DNA of 64,000 bases from Chitinophaga pendula (GTDB taxonomy: Bacteria > Bacteroidota > Bacteroidia > Chitinophagales > Chitinophagaceae), in the NCBI RefSeq assembly GCF_020386615.1, contig NZ_CP077769.1, positions 6,001,501-6,065,500 of the forward strand, given 5' to 3'. Shown one piece after another: positions 38,306 to 48,197 of this stretch. Numbering within the stretch: the stretch's first letter is position 1; each line of letters begins with the position of its first letter. The position numbers and the translations under genes are program-made. Under the pieces are notes generated by a model. The model searched no databases. It saw only the letters and a list, made by a program, of their open reading frames with translations, and was not told the origin of the DNA.

Positions 38306-39340
38306 ATGAGTGAAGAAAGAACAGAAATTAACGACCTGGGCGAATTCGGCCTCATAGACCTCCTCACCAGGAACATCGAAATCCGTCAGGCCAGCACCCT
38401 GCTCGGCGTAGGCGACGACGCTGCCGTGATCGATAACTTTGGAAAACAAACAGTTATTAGCACCGACATGCTTGTGGAAGGCATCCACTTCGACCTCATG
38501 TATACCCCCCTCAAACACCTGGGATACAAGTCCGTCGTAGTAAACCTGTCCGATATCTACGCCATGAATGCCACCCCTACGCATATCACCGTCAGCATAG
38601 CATTCTCTAACCGCTTCTCCGTAGAAGCCCTGACCGAATTCTATGAAGGCATATATGCCGCCTGCGAAAAATATAACGTCGACCTCATCGGCGGAGATAC
38701 TTCCTCCTCCCAGAAAGGTTTTGTTATCAGCGTTACCGCCATCGGCGAAGTAGCACCAGGCAAAGCCGTCAAAAGATCCACCGCCCAGAAAGGCGACCTC
38801 CTCTGCGTATCCGGCGACCTCGGCGCCGCATACCTCGGACTCACATTACTCGAAAGAGAAAAAAAGATCTATCTCGAAAATCCAAAGATCCAACCCGACC
38901 TCGAAGATCAGACCTACATCATCGGCCGTCAACTAAAACCCGAAGCACGGCGCGATATCATCGCTTTCCTCGAACAGGAAAATATCATGCCCACCGCCAT
39001 GATGGACGTAAGCGATGGACTTAGCTCAGAAATACTACACATCTGCAAACAAAGTAACCTGGGCTGCGTCGTATACGAAGAGAAAATACCGATAGAAGGC
39101 CAGACTAAAGAACAAGCCATGAAGTTCGGCCTCGATCCCACCGCCTGCGCACTCAGCGGCGGAGAAGACTATGAACTGCTCTTCACCATGAAACAGGAAG
39201 ATTATGACAAACTGCTCCTCAACGAACAGATCAGCGTCATCGGCTACATGACCGATATCAGCGAGGGAGCACATATCATCACCAAAGGTGGTAACAAATT
39301 CAAACTGGTATCCCAGGGCTGGAACGCCTTCCAGCAATAA
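38306..39340 (+). CDS. thiL: Thiamine-monophosphate kinase
   Basis: A 344-residue ThiL: phosphorylates thiamine phosphate to the diphosphate cofactor. Motifs: GVGDDAAVIDN, ISTDMLVEGIHFDL, VNLSDIYAMNATPTH, GGDTSSS, MMDVSDGLSSEI, LSGGEDYELLFT. All metal and nucleotide residues seen. It lies 22 bp behind the phosphatase gene and ends at a bidirectional terminator. Its product serves the KorB encoded upstream. Confidence 0.97.
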   Translation: MSEERTEINDLGEFGLIDLLTRNIEIRQASTLLGVGDDAAVIDNFGKQTVISTDMLVEGIHFDLMYTPLKHLGYKSVVVNLSDIYAMNATPTHITVSIAFSNRFSVEALTEFYEGIYAACEKYNVDLIGGDTSSSQKGFVISVTAIGEVAPGKAVKRSTAQKGDLLCVSGDLGAAYLGLTLLEREKKIYLENPKIQPDLEDQTYIIGRQLKPEARRDIIAFLEQENIMPTAMMDVSDGLSSEILHICKQSNLGCVVYEEKIPIEGQTKEQAMKFGLDPTACALSGGEDYELLFTMKQEDYDKLLLNEQISVIGYMTDISEGAHIITKGGNKFKLVSQGWNAFQQ

Positions 39341-39352
39341 CATACACAAAAA

Positions 39353-39385
39353 GGCGGATAGCAGTGGTCTACACTGCTATCCGCC
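39353..39385. terminator. Shared terminator of thiL and the GT39 gene
   Basis: A perfect 14-bp stem GGCGGATAGCAGTG/CACTGCTATCCGCC; five T follow on the minus strand, CTTCT on the plus. Confidence 0.85.
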
Positions 39386-39404
39386 CTTCTCTACTATAGT
39401 AAGA

Positions 39405-41090
39405 TCAATCCTCTACTTTCACCTTGATCACCGGACTATTATGCGTAGGCGGTAATACCCCCGAGAAAATACAGGCCTTCAGCTGATACGTCCCCTCCTC
39501 ATCCGGCAACACGATCTCCATACTGACAATCCTCCGCTTGATCGCCCTTGACAACGTCAGATCAGATTTCACCGGCGGCAACTGCTCATGCTGACGCATC
39601 ATCGCATAACCGATCACCGCCTCCCGGGTAGTATCCACCGGCAACGGCTGACCATATCCATTCTTCAACCGGAACACCACCGGTACCCGCTCTCCCTTCC
39701 TGCCTTTTATCTCCTTGATAGCAGGCTCCAGCTGCACCAATGCATAAGCATAAAAATGCGGTTCTAGGTGATAATACCACTTCCCTTTCACCGTAGCAAT
39801 ACTATCCGTGATCGGCAATTCATCATCCCCCTGGAAAGCGATCATAACAGGTTTACCCCAGAAAGCCTTCTCCGTATCCCAATAGTTATATTGACTGCGG
39901 CGGGCAAAACGGCTGTTGATACTATATGATTCCTGCTGCGCATAAAATGCATACTTGGAGGGCCATTGATAACTGTTCAGGAACACCACCGGCGTATTAC
40001 CAGCCCGCTTGGATATAGCATCCGCCCAGGCTTTATTATGATGCAACTCCGGACGCACCTCCACTCCAGGCATAAAATCCCATATCAGGTATACCCTCGC
40101 GACCAATACAATAGCCAGCGTCAAATAAGCACCATACTGTAGCCATTTCAATGCATATCCTCTACGCAATACCGACTGATGTGCGAGTATAACCGTTGGC
40201 GTGAATACCATCACCGTCCAGTTAGCTTCTACCCTGCCCTTAAAAGTACTGATCAGGAAAAATACCAGTACTCCGATCACACTCAACTTCAACGTACGCT
40301 CAAACCGGCTTTCTATAGGACATACAAACGCATAATAGAGGAGTAACCATCCCATCAGCGGACCAAACAGCAATACCTGTCCTACCAGGTAATCCAGCGA
40401 ATAAGAGATGTCATAAGATGATGCATTCCGCTCTACCAGGTGGTATTGCAGCGATGGAAATCCGTGCGTATACTGCCAATATAGATGAGGGAAAAATAAC
40501 ACCGTAGTGAGGATACAGGCCACATAAAATCTAAAGCTGCGCAGCAAACGCAGATTAGACAACACCGTGAAGAAAACAAGCAATACCCCATGGTATTTAC
40601 TGTAAAACATCAGGGCCATTCCCAACCCCAGCAACAAAGTGTTACGCCAGCTTGGTATATCAAGGAAATTACGATAGCGTAAAAAATACAAGGCAGCAAA
40701 GAAGATCAGTGGCACATCCGGCACTGCCAGCATACCGCCTATCTGCATGGCGCCCATAGTAGCCAGGATAATAAAGAATACCCGGTTATCCTTACGCGGC
40801 AACAGTGACCAGGTCAGTTGAAGCGTAAGGGTATTCAGGAGTACCACTCCTATACGCACCCCCAGCTCATTATGAAAAAGCGCATATCCTGCCTTTATCA
40901 GCAGCGCCACCATCGGGGGATGGTCAAAATACCCCCAGTCCATATGCCGGGAGTATACCCAATAATACGCCTCATCATCCATCAGCTCTGTAAAAGCCGC
41001 CTGGACAATGCCGAGTATGAGCCATAAGGCAAGCCATAAATTCTTGTGCTGATCCTTTGTAAAATATCGCGTGATCGACATATTCGTCAA
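39405..41090 (-). CDS. Family 39 glycosyltransferase (ArnT/PMT-like)
   Basis: A 561-residue multi-spanning GT-C enzyme that would use a polyprenyl-phosphate sugar donor. The N-terminal catalytic loop LMDDEAYYWVYSRHMDWGYFDHPPMVALLI carries the paired acidic residues; about ten hydrophobic segments follow to about residue 330, then a soluble C-terminal domain. Either ATG (41090, or 3 codons on) is possible. Acceptor unknown (lipid A, glycan or protein). Confidence 0.9.
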   Translation of the reverse strand: MTNMSITRYFTKDQHKNLWLALWLILGIVQAAFTELMDDEAYYWVYSRHMDWGYFDHPPMVALLIKAGYALFHNELGVRIGVVLLNTLTLQLTWSLLPRKDNRVFFIILATMGAMQIGGMLAVPDVPLIFFAALYFLRYRNFLDIPSWRNTLLLGLGMALMFYSKYHGVLLVFFTVLSNLRLLRSFRFYVACILTTVLFFPHLYWQYTHGFPSLQYHLVERNASSYDISYSLDYLVGQVLLFGPLMGWLLLYYAFVCPIESRFERTLKLSVIGVLVFFLISTFKGRVEANWTVMVFTPTVILAHQSVLRRGYALKWLQYGAYLTLAIVLVARVYLIWDFMPGVEVRPELHHNKAWADAISKRAGNTPVVFLNSYQWPSKYAFYAQQESYSINSRFARRSQYNYWDTEKAFWGKPVMIAFQGDDELPITDSIATVKGKWYYHLEPHFYAYALVQLEPAIKEIKGRKGERVPVVFRLKNGYGQPLPVDTTREAVIGYAMMRQHEQLPPVKSDLTLSRAIKRRIVSMEIVLPDEEGTYQLKACIFSGVLPPTHNSPVIKVKVED

Positions 41091-41155
41091 TAATTGTTAT
41101 TCGTGTTAATCGCGAAGTTAAACAGATTATTGCGTTATGCCGGTAAATACAGGTA

Positions 41156-42244
41156 TTACAATAGTTCGCAGTGAGTGCCATCCAGCACTACCAGCTCTGC
41201 CAGGTAGCCTTCCGCTATGCGTCCACGTAAGTGCGCCTGCTTCATCACCGCCGCCGGATAAAGGGATGCCATACGCAATGCCTCCCCTGCTCCGATACCT
41301 ACTTCATGGATACTGTTCTGAACCGCCTTCCACATGGTCAGCTTGGACCCTGCCAGCGTACCTCCTCCATTGACATAACGGTCGCTTTCTTCTACATAGA
41401 CATAATCTCCAGCAGGATTTGCCACTACCGCATCCGTGATCAGGAACAACCTGGGGCCCATGATCTTTTTCGCAATGCGGATAGCGCTATAGTCTACATG
41501 TACACCGTCGGCCACTACGCTGGAGCTCGCACTATTATGATCAAACAAAGCGCCTACTAGCCCCGGAGCCCGGTGCTGTAAAGACGACATCGCATTAAAA
41601 AGATGAGTAGCTACGGTGATCCCGTTATTAAAGGCAGCACTTCCCTCCTCATAGGTGGCATTACTGTGCCCGGCAGATACAATGATACCAGCTGCCTGCA
41701 ACCGGTCTATCAGCTCCGGCGCACAACATTCCGGCGCTAAGGTGATCATCGTCACGATGCCGGTGCCATGCGCCAGTATCCAGTCTATATCTTCTACGCC
41801 GGGACTTTTAATATACTGCGGCAGATGCGCTCCTTTCTTTTCAGGATTGATAAAAGGCCCCTCCAGGTGCAAACCGATTACGCCCTTCCCACCGGCTTCC
41901 CAATAGGCTTTTACAGCCTGCATAGCTTGCAGCATGATCTCCCTCGACTCCGTTGCCACCGTAGGCTGAAAAGCGCTGGTCCCACCCGAACGGCAGTATT
42001 CATACGTAGCCGTTAGTGCAGCTACACTGGGGTACAGCGAAAACAACTGCCCATGCCCTCCGTATATCTGCAGGTCAATAAACGCCGGCGCCAGGGTATG
42101 ACCCCGCAAGTCCTTCGTAGGCATGCCTTCCGGCAAGGTATTAACAGGAATAACGGCTGATATCTTGTCATCTGCAACCAGTACAGCATGATCCTCCAGG
42201 AATTCTTCCCCGGTAAAAACACGGGCATTAATATATGCAAACAT
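41156..42244 (-). CDS. nagA: N-acetylglucosamine-6-phosphate deacetylase
   Basis: A 362-residue amidohydrolase that removes acetate from GlcNAc-6-P. Motifs: LAPAFIDLQIYGGHG, GLHLEGPFINPEKKGAH (metal Glu), SAGHSNATYEEG (His), ATHLFNAMSSLQHRAPGLVGA (His), LITDAV (catalytic Asp). No NagB or GlcNAc transporter gene is adjacent. It lies 14 bp after the VOC gene. Confidence 0.95.
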   Translation of the reverse strand: MFAYINARVFTGEEFLEDHAVLVADDKISAVIPVNTLPEGMPTKDLRGHTLAPAFIDLQIYGGHGQLFSLYPSVAALTATYEYCRSGGTSAFQPTVATESREIMLQAMQAVKAYWEAGGKGVIGLHLEGPFINPEKKGAHLPQYIKSPGVEDIDWILAHGTGIVTMITLAPECCAPELIDRLQAAGIIVSAGHSNATYEEGSAAFNNGITVATHLFNAMSSLQHRAPGLVGALFDHNSASSSVVADGVHVDYSAIRIAKKIMGPRLFLITDAVVANPAGDYVYVEESDRYVNGGGTLAGSKLTMWKAVQNSIHEVGIGAGEALRMASLYPAAVMKQAHLRGRIAEGYLAELVVLDGTHCELL

Positions 42245-42258
42245 GATAGGTAGTAGAT

Positions 42259-42645
42259 TTAAACGGCGTACAATTCCAATGGCAATCCATCCGGATCAGT
42301 AAAAAATGTAAACTGACGCCCCGTGTGTTCATCAATACGTATGGGTTCCGTGGTTATTCCCTTCTCCTGCAACCGGCGTACCGCGGCAGCGATGTCATCC
42401 ACCGCAAAAGCCAAGTGCCGCAGCCCACAAGCCTCCGGACGGCTGGGCCGCGCCGGCGGGTCAGGAAAGGAAAACAACTCTATCACATACTGTGCTCCCA
42501 ACGCCAAATCCAACTTCCACGACTGCCGCTCCGCACGATATACCTCCCGCAAGATTTCCAACCCCAGCACCTCCGTATAAAAAGCCTTACTCCGCTCATA
42601 ATCAGCACATATAATGGCAATATGGTGAACACCTTTCAATAACAT
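42259..42645 (-). CDS. VOC family protein (glyoxalase-like, YaeR type)
   Basis: A 128-residue metal-binding VOC protein: GVHHIAIICADYERSKAFYTEVLG (metal His), YVIELFSFPDPP (Glu), CGLRHLAFAVDDI (His), FFTDPDGLPLELYAV (Glu). All four expected ligands are present. Close to YaeR-type proteins rather than glyoxalase I. It is 20 bp after the nitrilase-type gene. Confidence 0.93.
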   Translation of the reverse strand: MLLKGVHHIAIICADYERSKAFYTEVLGLEILREVYRAERQSWKLDLALGAQYVIELFSFPDPPARPSRPEACGLRHLAFAVDDIAAAVRRLQEKGITTEPIRIDEHTGRQFTFFTDPDGLPLELYAV

Positions 42646-42664
42646 AATTGTCTATATACTTGTG

Positions 42665-43462
42665 TTAACTGTTCAGAATAAACTGATCCGCATCTTTCAG
42701 GAAAGGAATGTTCTTCCGTACCTCATCCAGGCGGTTACGGTCCAGTGTATAAGAGAAGATATCTTCCTCGTCAGATTTACGATAGATGATCTCACCCATC
42801 GGATCTATCAGACTGCTCTCTCCACTGTGGTAAATGTTGTTCCCATCATTACCCACCCGGTTTACACCGATCACATAACACTGGTTCTCAATAGCCCGCG
42901 CCTGGAGCAGCGTAGTCCAGGCCGTTTTGCGCCGCTCCGGCCAGTTGGCTACATATACCAGCAGGTCATAGGCAGGCTCCCCCGTCTCCGGTAATACCGC
43001 ATTACGCGCCCAAACAGGGAAACGCAGATCATAACATACATTCAGACATACCTTCCAGCCCTTCACCTGCGCGATCAGGCGCTTATCGCCGGATTGGTAA
43101 TGCTCATGCTCTCCCGCATAGGCAAACAGGTGTCTTTTATCATAAGTACCATACACACCGTTAGGCTGCATCCATATCAGGCGGTTTACATACCGGCCGT
43201 TATCATTGATGATCAAACTTCCCGTAATGATGATATTCTTTTCAGCAGCTGTCTTCTTCATCCACTCCACAGCACTGCCGTCCATGGTCTCTGCCAGCTC
43301 CTTCGATTTCATACTGAAACCTGTACTGAACATTTCTGGCAATACAACCACTTCCGTACGTTCCGAGATAGCAGCTATCTTTTCATCAAACATACGCAGG
43401 TTGGCAGCTTTGTCTTCCCATTGAAGCTGCGATTGGATAAGCGTTACTTTTAAGTCCGGCAT
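42665..43462 (-). CDS. Carbon-nitrogen hydrolase (omega-amidase, YafV type)
   Basis: A 265-residue nitrilase-superfamily enzyme from the ATG at 43460-43462 (MPDLKVTLIQSQLQWEDK); an upstream ATG adds 33 residues unlike the family. The catalytic triad is Glu43 (LPEMFSTGF), Lys109 (YDKRHLF) and Cys143 (NVCYDLRFP). YafV-type enzymes hydrolyse alpha-ketoglutaramate in glutamine-transaminase metabolism. Confidence 0.93.
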   Translation of the reverse strand: MPDLKVTLIQSQLQWEDKAANLRMFDEKIAAISERTEVVVLPEMFSTGFSMKSKELAETMDGSAVEWMKKTAAEKNIIITGSLIINDNGRYVNRLIWMQPNGVYGTYDKRHLFAYAGEHEHYQSGDKRLIAQVKGWKVCLNVCYDLRFPVWARNAVLPETGEPAYDLLVYVANWPERRKTAWTTLLQARAIENQCYVIGVNRVGNDGNNIYHSGESSLIDPMGEIIYRKSDEEDIFSYTLDRNRLDEVRKNIPFLKDADQFILNS

Positions 43463-43605
43463 TTTATTTTCAGTTATGTTGCTGAGTGCTGCCAGCATGT
43501 TTTGGGTGGTTACGACATCCGGTATATGATCACTCAACGGTGTTAAAACAAAGGTCTCCAAAATTACGGTAGCGGATGTTAGAAAACTTTTAAAATTATG
43601 CCTGT

Positions 43606-44070
43606 TTACGAGGGTGTATTGATGATCTGTTCAAGGGCCTCATTCGCCAGTTCCGGTTCAAACCCCCGCTGGATGAGAAACTGCATGGTTTTGTATTTAC
43701 GCTTCAATACCGTATCCCCCTTCAGGGTATTGTATTTCTTCTCGCCCAGCTGTATCAGCACCCGCCAATAGTCCTCCTCATCGATCTCTTTCATACCCAC
43801 CTTGATGCAATAGGCGGATATCTGCCGCTGTTTAAGCGCCGACAGTATCTTCTTACGCCCCCACTGACGAGTACGGAAGTAACCGCCGGCAAAAGCCTTC
43901 GCAAACCGCTCCTCATTCAGGAAATTATCCGCGATCAACAAGGCAATAGCTTCCTCCAATGCTTCTCCCCGCAATCCCAGCTCCAAACACTTCCCTCTTA
44001 CCTCACTATGGCAACGCTCCTGGTAAGCACAGTAATGACGCAGTTTCTGCATAACACTCGCATCCGGCAT
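43606..44070 (-). CDS. recX: RecX family regulator
   Basis: A 154-residue three-helix-repeat protein: LRHYCAYQERCHSEVRGKC, LIADNFLNEERFAKAFAGGYFRTRQWGRKKI, and KTMQFLIQRGFEPELANEAL. RecX inhibits or modulates RecA filaments. It is separate from recA here and sits downstream of the UvrD/PcrA gene terminator. Confidence 0.93.
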   Translation of the reverse strand: MPDASVMQKLRHYCAYQERCHSEVRGKCLELGLRGEALEEAIALLIADNFLNEERFAKAFAGGYFRTRQWGRKKILSALKQRQISAYCIKVGMKEIDEEDYWRVLIQLGEKKYNTLKGDTVLKRKYKTMQFLIQRGFEPELANEALEQIINTPS

Positions 44071-44100
44071 ATATCACTGATAAGTTTTACTATAAATAAC

Positions 44101-44139
44101 AAGGCGGTAAAGCTACTGATAACATAGCTTTACCGCCTT
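44101..44139 (-). terminator. Terminator of the UvrD/PcrA gene
   Basis: A perfect 15-bp stem AAGGCGGTAAAGCTA/TAGCTTTACCGCCTT. The T-run is weak on both sides. Confidence 0.7.
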
Positions 44140-44152
44140 ACATATAAACAAT

Positions 44153-46489
44153 TTATTTCTTTACAATCATCAACTTAGCATAGTTCAGCATGATCTTTTT
44201 CTCTCCGCCGCCTTTGGGGAACACCACCGTAGCAATACGGTTATTAGGCGCCCCTTCCAGCCCCTGTATCGTACCAAAACCGAACTTCTGATGCTCTACC
44301 TCCATGCCTACTTCCATCGTAGCCGGATCATCGGGCGTAAAACCGGGTGAAGGCACGTGGTTGCCGGCCGGCGCCGAAGGCCTAGGCCCCGCAGGTTTAG
44401 GGCCAGTAGCAGGAGCTTGTGTTACAGGCGTCTTCTTCTGCATGCGGTCAAACATATTGTTGCCGCTACCCCACTGTCCGCCACCACCACCAAAGGAATT
44501 CCGGATAGCACCACCGCCTGCATAACTGCGGTCAATATATTGCTCCGGCATCTCCTCCAGGAAACGGCTGGCCTCATTTTGCACCAGGTTACCAAAACGG
44601 TAACGGCTGTTCGCATAGGTCAGCCATAAACGCGACTTCGCACGGGTGATCGCCACGTAAAACAACCGGCGCTCCTCTTCCAATTCCTCCCGCGTATTCA
44701 CAGACATCTGGCTGGGGAATAAAGTCTCCTCCAGTCCCACCGTAAACACCACCGGAAACTCCAATCCCTTGGCCGCATGTATCGTCATCAGTTTCACCAC
44801 ATCACTGTTTTCATCCTTACCCTGGTCCGCATCCGTCAGCAACGTGATCTGCTGCAAATAAGAACCCAGGCTCTTATCCAGCAATTCCCCGTCTTCCGTC
44901 GGTGTCTCCGTAAACTCCTTAATAGAGTTCAGTAACTCCTGGATATTCTCATAACGGGCCAACCCCTCCGTCGTCTTATCGTTGAATAACTCCTTTACAA
45001 TGTTAGTCGACTTACCCACCTGTACCGCTACATCATAAGCATTATGTTTGGTCAGGTTAGCCTGAAAACTTTGTATCATCGTCACAAAACCATCTATCGC
45101 TTCCAGCGTACCGCCTTTGAACCCAAACTCCTTCGCACGGTTCAATACCTCCCAAAACGTGATATTGTGCTCATTGCTGAGCACTACCGTCTTCTCAATC
45201 GTCGTCTTACCAATCCCTCTCACCGGGTAATTGATAATACGTTTTATGCTCTCCTCATCCTGCGTATTCATCGTCACCCGCAGGTAAGCCACGAAATCCT
45301 TGATCTCCTTACGCTGGTAGAAAGACATACCGCCCAAAATACGGTAAGGGATCGCTTTCCGGCGAAGATTTTCCTCAAACGAACGGCTCTGTGCATTCGT
45401 ACGGTACAGGATAACAAAATCTTTGTTATCATAGTGATTACGCAACTTCTGCTCAGCAATGGTGTCAGCTACAAACTTGCCTTCATCATTGTCAGTCATA
45501 GTACGAATCAGTTTGATCTTCTCCCCATCCGCATTATCAGTCCACAGATTCTTCTCTATCTGGCCTTTGTTGTGTTGGATCACTTCGTTGGCCACATTCA
45601 GTATCGATTTGGTACTGCGATAGTTCTGTTCCAGCTTCACCACTCGCACATCCTCATAGTCTTTTTCAAACTGCAGGATATTTTCAATAGTAGCACCGCG
45701 GAATGAGTAAATACTTTGCGCATCATCACCCACCACACAGATATTCTCATGCACAGCCCCCAGCAGTTTGATGATCTCATACTGCGCAGGGTTCGTATCC
45801 TGGTACTCATCGATCATGATGTACTTGAACTTATGCTGGTATTTATGCAACACCTCGGGGAAATTCTTTAATAACACATACATCTTGTACAACAGGTCAT
45901 CAAAGTCCATAGCACCATTCTTAAAACAGCGCTTGGCATACATATCATACAGCTTCCCGATCATCGGACGATTGGCGCGCATATCCTCCTGCTGCACATA
46001 ATAGTCATGCTGATATTCCTCAGGACTCATCAGACTGTTCTTAGCAGCAGAGATACGGTTGTATACGAAATTAGGTTTGTAATGTTTGTCATCCAGGTTC
46101 TGCTCGTTGATGATAGTTTTGAGTACACTCTTTGCATCATCAGAATCATAGATGGTAAAGTCATTGGGATACCCCAACCGGTGAGCCTCCGCTCGTAACA
46201 ATCTCGCAAATACCGAGTGAAAAGTACCGATGTACAGATTGCGCGCTTCGCTACCTCCCAAGATACGCTCCACACGCTCCTTCATCTCCCGGGCAGCCTT
46301 ATTCGTAAAGGTGAGCGACAGAATGTTAAAGGCGTCCACCCCATTACGCATCAGGTGCGCAATCCGGGTAGTCAGCACTTTGGTTTTACCAGAGCCCGCA
46401 CCCGCTACGATCATCAGGGGGCCATTAATATGCGCGACTGCTTCCCGTTGCCGTTCATTCAGCTCGTCTAAATAGTTTGCCTTCATCAC
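44153..46489 (-). CDS. UvrD/PcrA-type superfamily 1 DNA helicase
   Basis: A 778-residue 3'-5' helicase. Q motif LNERQREAVAH, Walker A AGAGSGKT (29-36), Walker B YIMIDEYQDTNPAQYE, motif III VVGDDAQSIYSFRGA, motif IV QNYRSTKSIL, motif V VVKLMTIHAAKGLEFPVVF, motif VI RRLFYVAITRAKSRL. The C-terminus has a Pro/Ala/Gly linker and a PcrA-like tail (EVGMEVEHQKFGFGTIQGLEG) that in PcrA binds RNA polymerase. Acts in repair and replication. Confidence 0.96.
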   Translation of the reverse strand: MMKANYLDELNERQREAVAHINGPLMIVAGAGSGKTKVLTTRIAHLMRNGVDAFNILSLTFTNKAAREMKERVERILGGSEARNLYIGTFHSVFARLLRAEAHRLGYPNDFTIYDSDDAKSVLKTIINEQNLDDKHYKPNFVYNRISAAKNSLMSPEEYQHDYYVQQEDMRANRPMIGKLYDMYAKRCFKNGAMDFDDLLYKMYVLLKNFPEVLHKYQHKFKYIMIDEYQDTNPAQYEIIKLLGAVHENICVVGDDAQSIYSFRGATIENILQFEKDYEDVRVVKLEQNYRSTKSILNVANEVIQHNKGQIEKNLWTDNADGEKIKLIRTMTDNDEGKFVADTIAEQKLRNHYDNKDFVILYRTNAQSRSFEENLRRKAIPYRILGGMSFYQRKEIKDFVAYLRVTMNTQDEESIKRIINYPVRGIGKTTIEKTVVLSNEHNITFWEVLNRAKEFGFKGGTLEAIDGFVTMIQSFQANLTKHNAYDVAVQVGKSTNIVKELFNDKTTEGLARYENIQELLNSIKEFTETPTEDGELLDKSLGSYLQQITLLTDADQGKDENSDVVKLMTIHAAKGLEFPVVFTVGLEETLFPSQMSVNTREELEEERRLFYVAITRAKSRLWLTYANSRYRFGNLVQNEASRFLEEMPEQYIDRSYAGGGAIRNSFGGGGGQWGSGNNMFDRMQKKTPVTQAPATGPKPAGPRPSAPAGNHVPSPGFTPDDPATMEVGMEVEHQKFGFGTIQGLEGAPNNRIATVVFPKGGGEKKIMLNYAKLMIVKK

Positions 46490-46631
46490 CTATAGCCGTT
46501 AATGAGATTTATATTATTAATATTATTTAATCATTGGAAATGATCCGGAAGGGTGTAAAATTACGATTTGCAGGTGGCTTCGGCAAATCCTCTGAGGCCC
46601 CGATCGCCCTAATCCATGCTGGATACCGCCT

Positions 46632-46675
46632 TAAAAAAAAAGAACCTGGTCAAAAAGTGTACCTCTTCAACCAGG
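46632..46675 (-). terminator. Terminator of the desaturase gene
   Basis: On the minus strand CCTGGT and ACCAGG pair and are followed by TTCTTTTTTTTT. Confidence 0.75.
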
Positions 46676-46697
46676 AGCTTAAATAAAATGATCCGTC

Positions 46698-47783
46698 TTA
46701 ACTCAACGCCAACTGCGGCTTCTCTCCTAAAAGCTTCATAAAGCGGAAATGTGATACCACCGCCGATGTCATCGTTGGCAGCGAATTATATGGCAGATTA
46801 TATTCCAGGCACTTCGCCTCCACGATCTTGCTGATAGCCGGATAATGCACATGACTGATCCGCGGGAACAAATGATGCTCCACCTGGTAGTTCAAACCGC
46901 CGGCAAACCAGGAAATAACTTTATGCCCGGGCGCAAAGTTAGAAGTCGAATGTATCTGGTGAATAGCCCACTCATTTTCAATTACCCGGGCATCACTCCC
47001 CACCGCCTCGAAAGAAGTCTCTTCCACTACATGTGCTAGTTGAAACACGATCGCCAGCGTAAATCCCATTACCACATGCATACTGGCAAAACCAATCAAC
47101 CAAGCCTGCCAACCTACACACAAAATAGGTATCGTCACATAGAAAATCAGGTACAACACCTTACTACCCCAAAACGTCAGATGGTCCATCATACTCATCG
47201 ACTGTAAGGGTGTCCTATACACCTTCCGGCTTAGATACTTAGTAAAATCCATAATGAAAACCCACGCAAAAGAAGAGATAGCATAGATCAATATCACGTA
47301 AATATGCTGGATCCGGTGCGCCGGCTTCCAGGGCTGACTGGAACATTGACGCATTAACGGGCTTTTCGCAATGTCATCATCCACCCCGTCTACATTTGTA
47401 TAGGTATGGTGAATAATATTATGTTTCTGCTTCCATATAAACGCATTTCCGCCTAACGCATTAAGCGTCAAACCCAACAAAGCATTTACCCGCTTATTGG
47501 AAGAATAACTGCCATGACAGGCATCGTGCATTACGTTGAAACCTATACAGGCCAGCACAAAGCCTAATGCACTACTCAACACAATACCCACTGCCGCCGG
47601 CATCGGTACCGTCAATAGTAAAACGTAAAATAAAAGCGCCGCTGGTATAAGTACAATAGTTTTGATGTATAATTCCCAATTACCTGTTTTACGAAGATTG
47701 TTTTCCTTAAAATATGCATCTACAGCCAATTTTAAAGAGGCAAAAAACAACGTATTACCGTTGCTGAAAGAAACTTTAGGCAT
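46698..47783 (-). CDS. Membrane fatty acid desaturase
   Basis: A 361-residue di-iron desaturase. Three histidine boxes: HDACHGSYSSN, HNIIHHTYTN and QVEHHLFPRISH, plus four to six membrane segments. QVEHH in the third box is typical of front-end / linoleoyl-CoA-like desaturases; no cytochrome b5 domain is fused. It would introduce double bonds into membrane acyl chains. The start MPKVSFSNGNTLFFASLK looks natural. Confidence 0.93.
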   Translation of the reverse strand: MPKVSFSNGNTLFFASLKLAVDAYFKENNLRKTGNWELYIKTIVLIPAALLFYVLLLTVPMPAAVGIVLSSALGFVLACIGFNVMHDACHGSYSSNKRVNALLGLTLNALGGNAFIWKQKHNIIHHTYTNVDGVDDDIAKSPLMRQCSSQPWKPAHRIQHIYVILIYAISSFAWVFIMDFTKYLSRKVYRTPLQSMSMMDHLTFWGSKVLYLIFYVTIPILCVGWQAWLIGFASMHVVMGFTLAIVFQLAHVVEETSFEAVGSDARVIENEWAIHQIHSTSNFAPGHKVISWFAGGLNYQVEHHLFPRISHVHYPAISKIVEAKCLEYNLPYNSLPTMTSAVVSHFRFMKLLGEKPQLALS

Positions 47784-48197
47784 GATATATTTTTGTGCCA
47801 GTAACAGTTGTAGGAAACCAGCGATTGAAAGTTCGCAGCTGTAAGGTGAGTTGACACATTCCGGCCCGTAGCCCTAAACTAGCCCTTTATTTCGACAAAT
47901 TCATCTAAAAAATATATTTAACAAATATTTACACATGAACATTTGTTCTCATACCATGTAACATATAGCCACAGAACGATATAAATACTTGCGTATAAAC
48001 GACTTATCACAGACGAACGGCTACGCTCAAAATAAATGTGGGGAACAGAGAAACAGGCAGATAATAAGGTTACATCAAACACATACAGACAGGCTGTACG
48101 TTATTCAAAGGCTCTGAAGCGAAGTTGGCGGCTGGTAAGTGAGGTAAAATTAACTGTGCATGCCTGCGCATGCATGCACAGCTACATATATGCTTTA
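47784..48197. other. Intergenic region, desaturase / ECF sigma
   Basis: About 414 bp. The left part is AT-rich and probably holds the desaturase promoter, though no TAnnTTTG element is seen. The right end holds the sigma-gene terminator. No coding sequence supported. Confidence 0.4.
48154..48181 (-). terminator. Hairpin after the ECF sigma gene
   Basis: CTGTGCATGC and GCATGCACAG form a perfect 10-bp stem; TTAATTTT follows on the minus strand. Confidence 0.65.

Noticed and set aside
45044..45706. A 220-codon plus-strand ORF
   Set aside because: Antisense to the UvrD/PcrA helicase gene; no family features.
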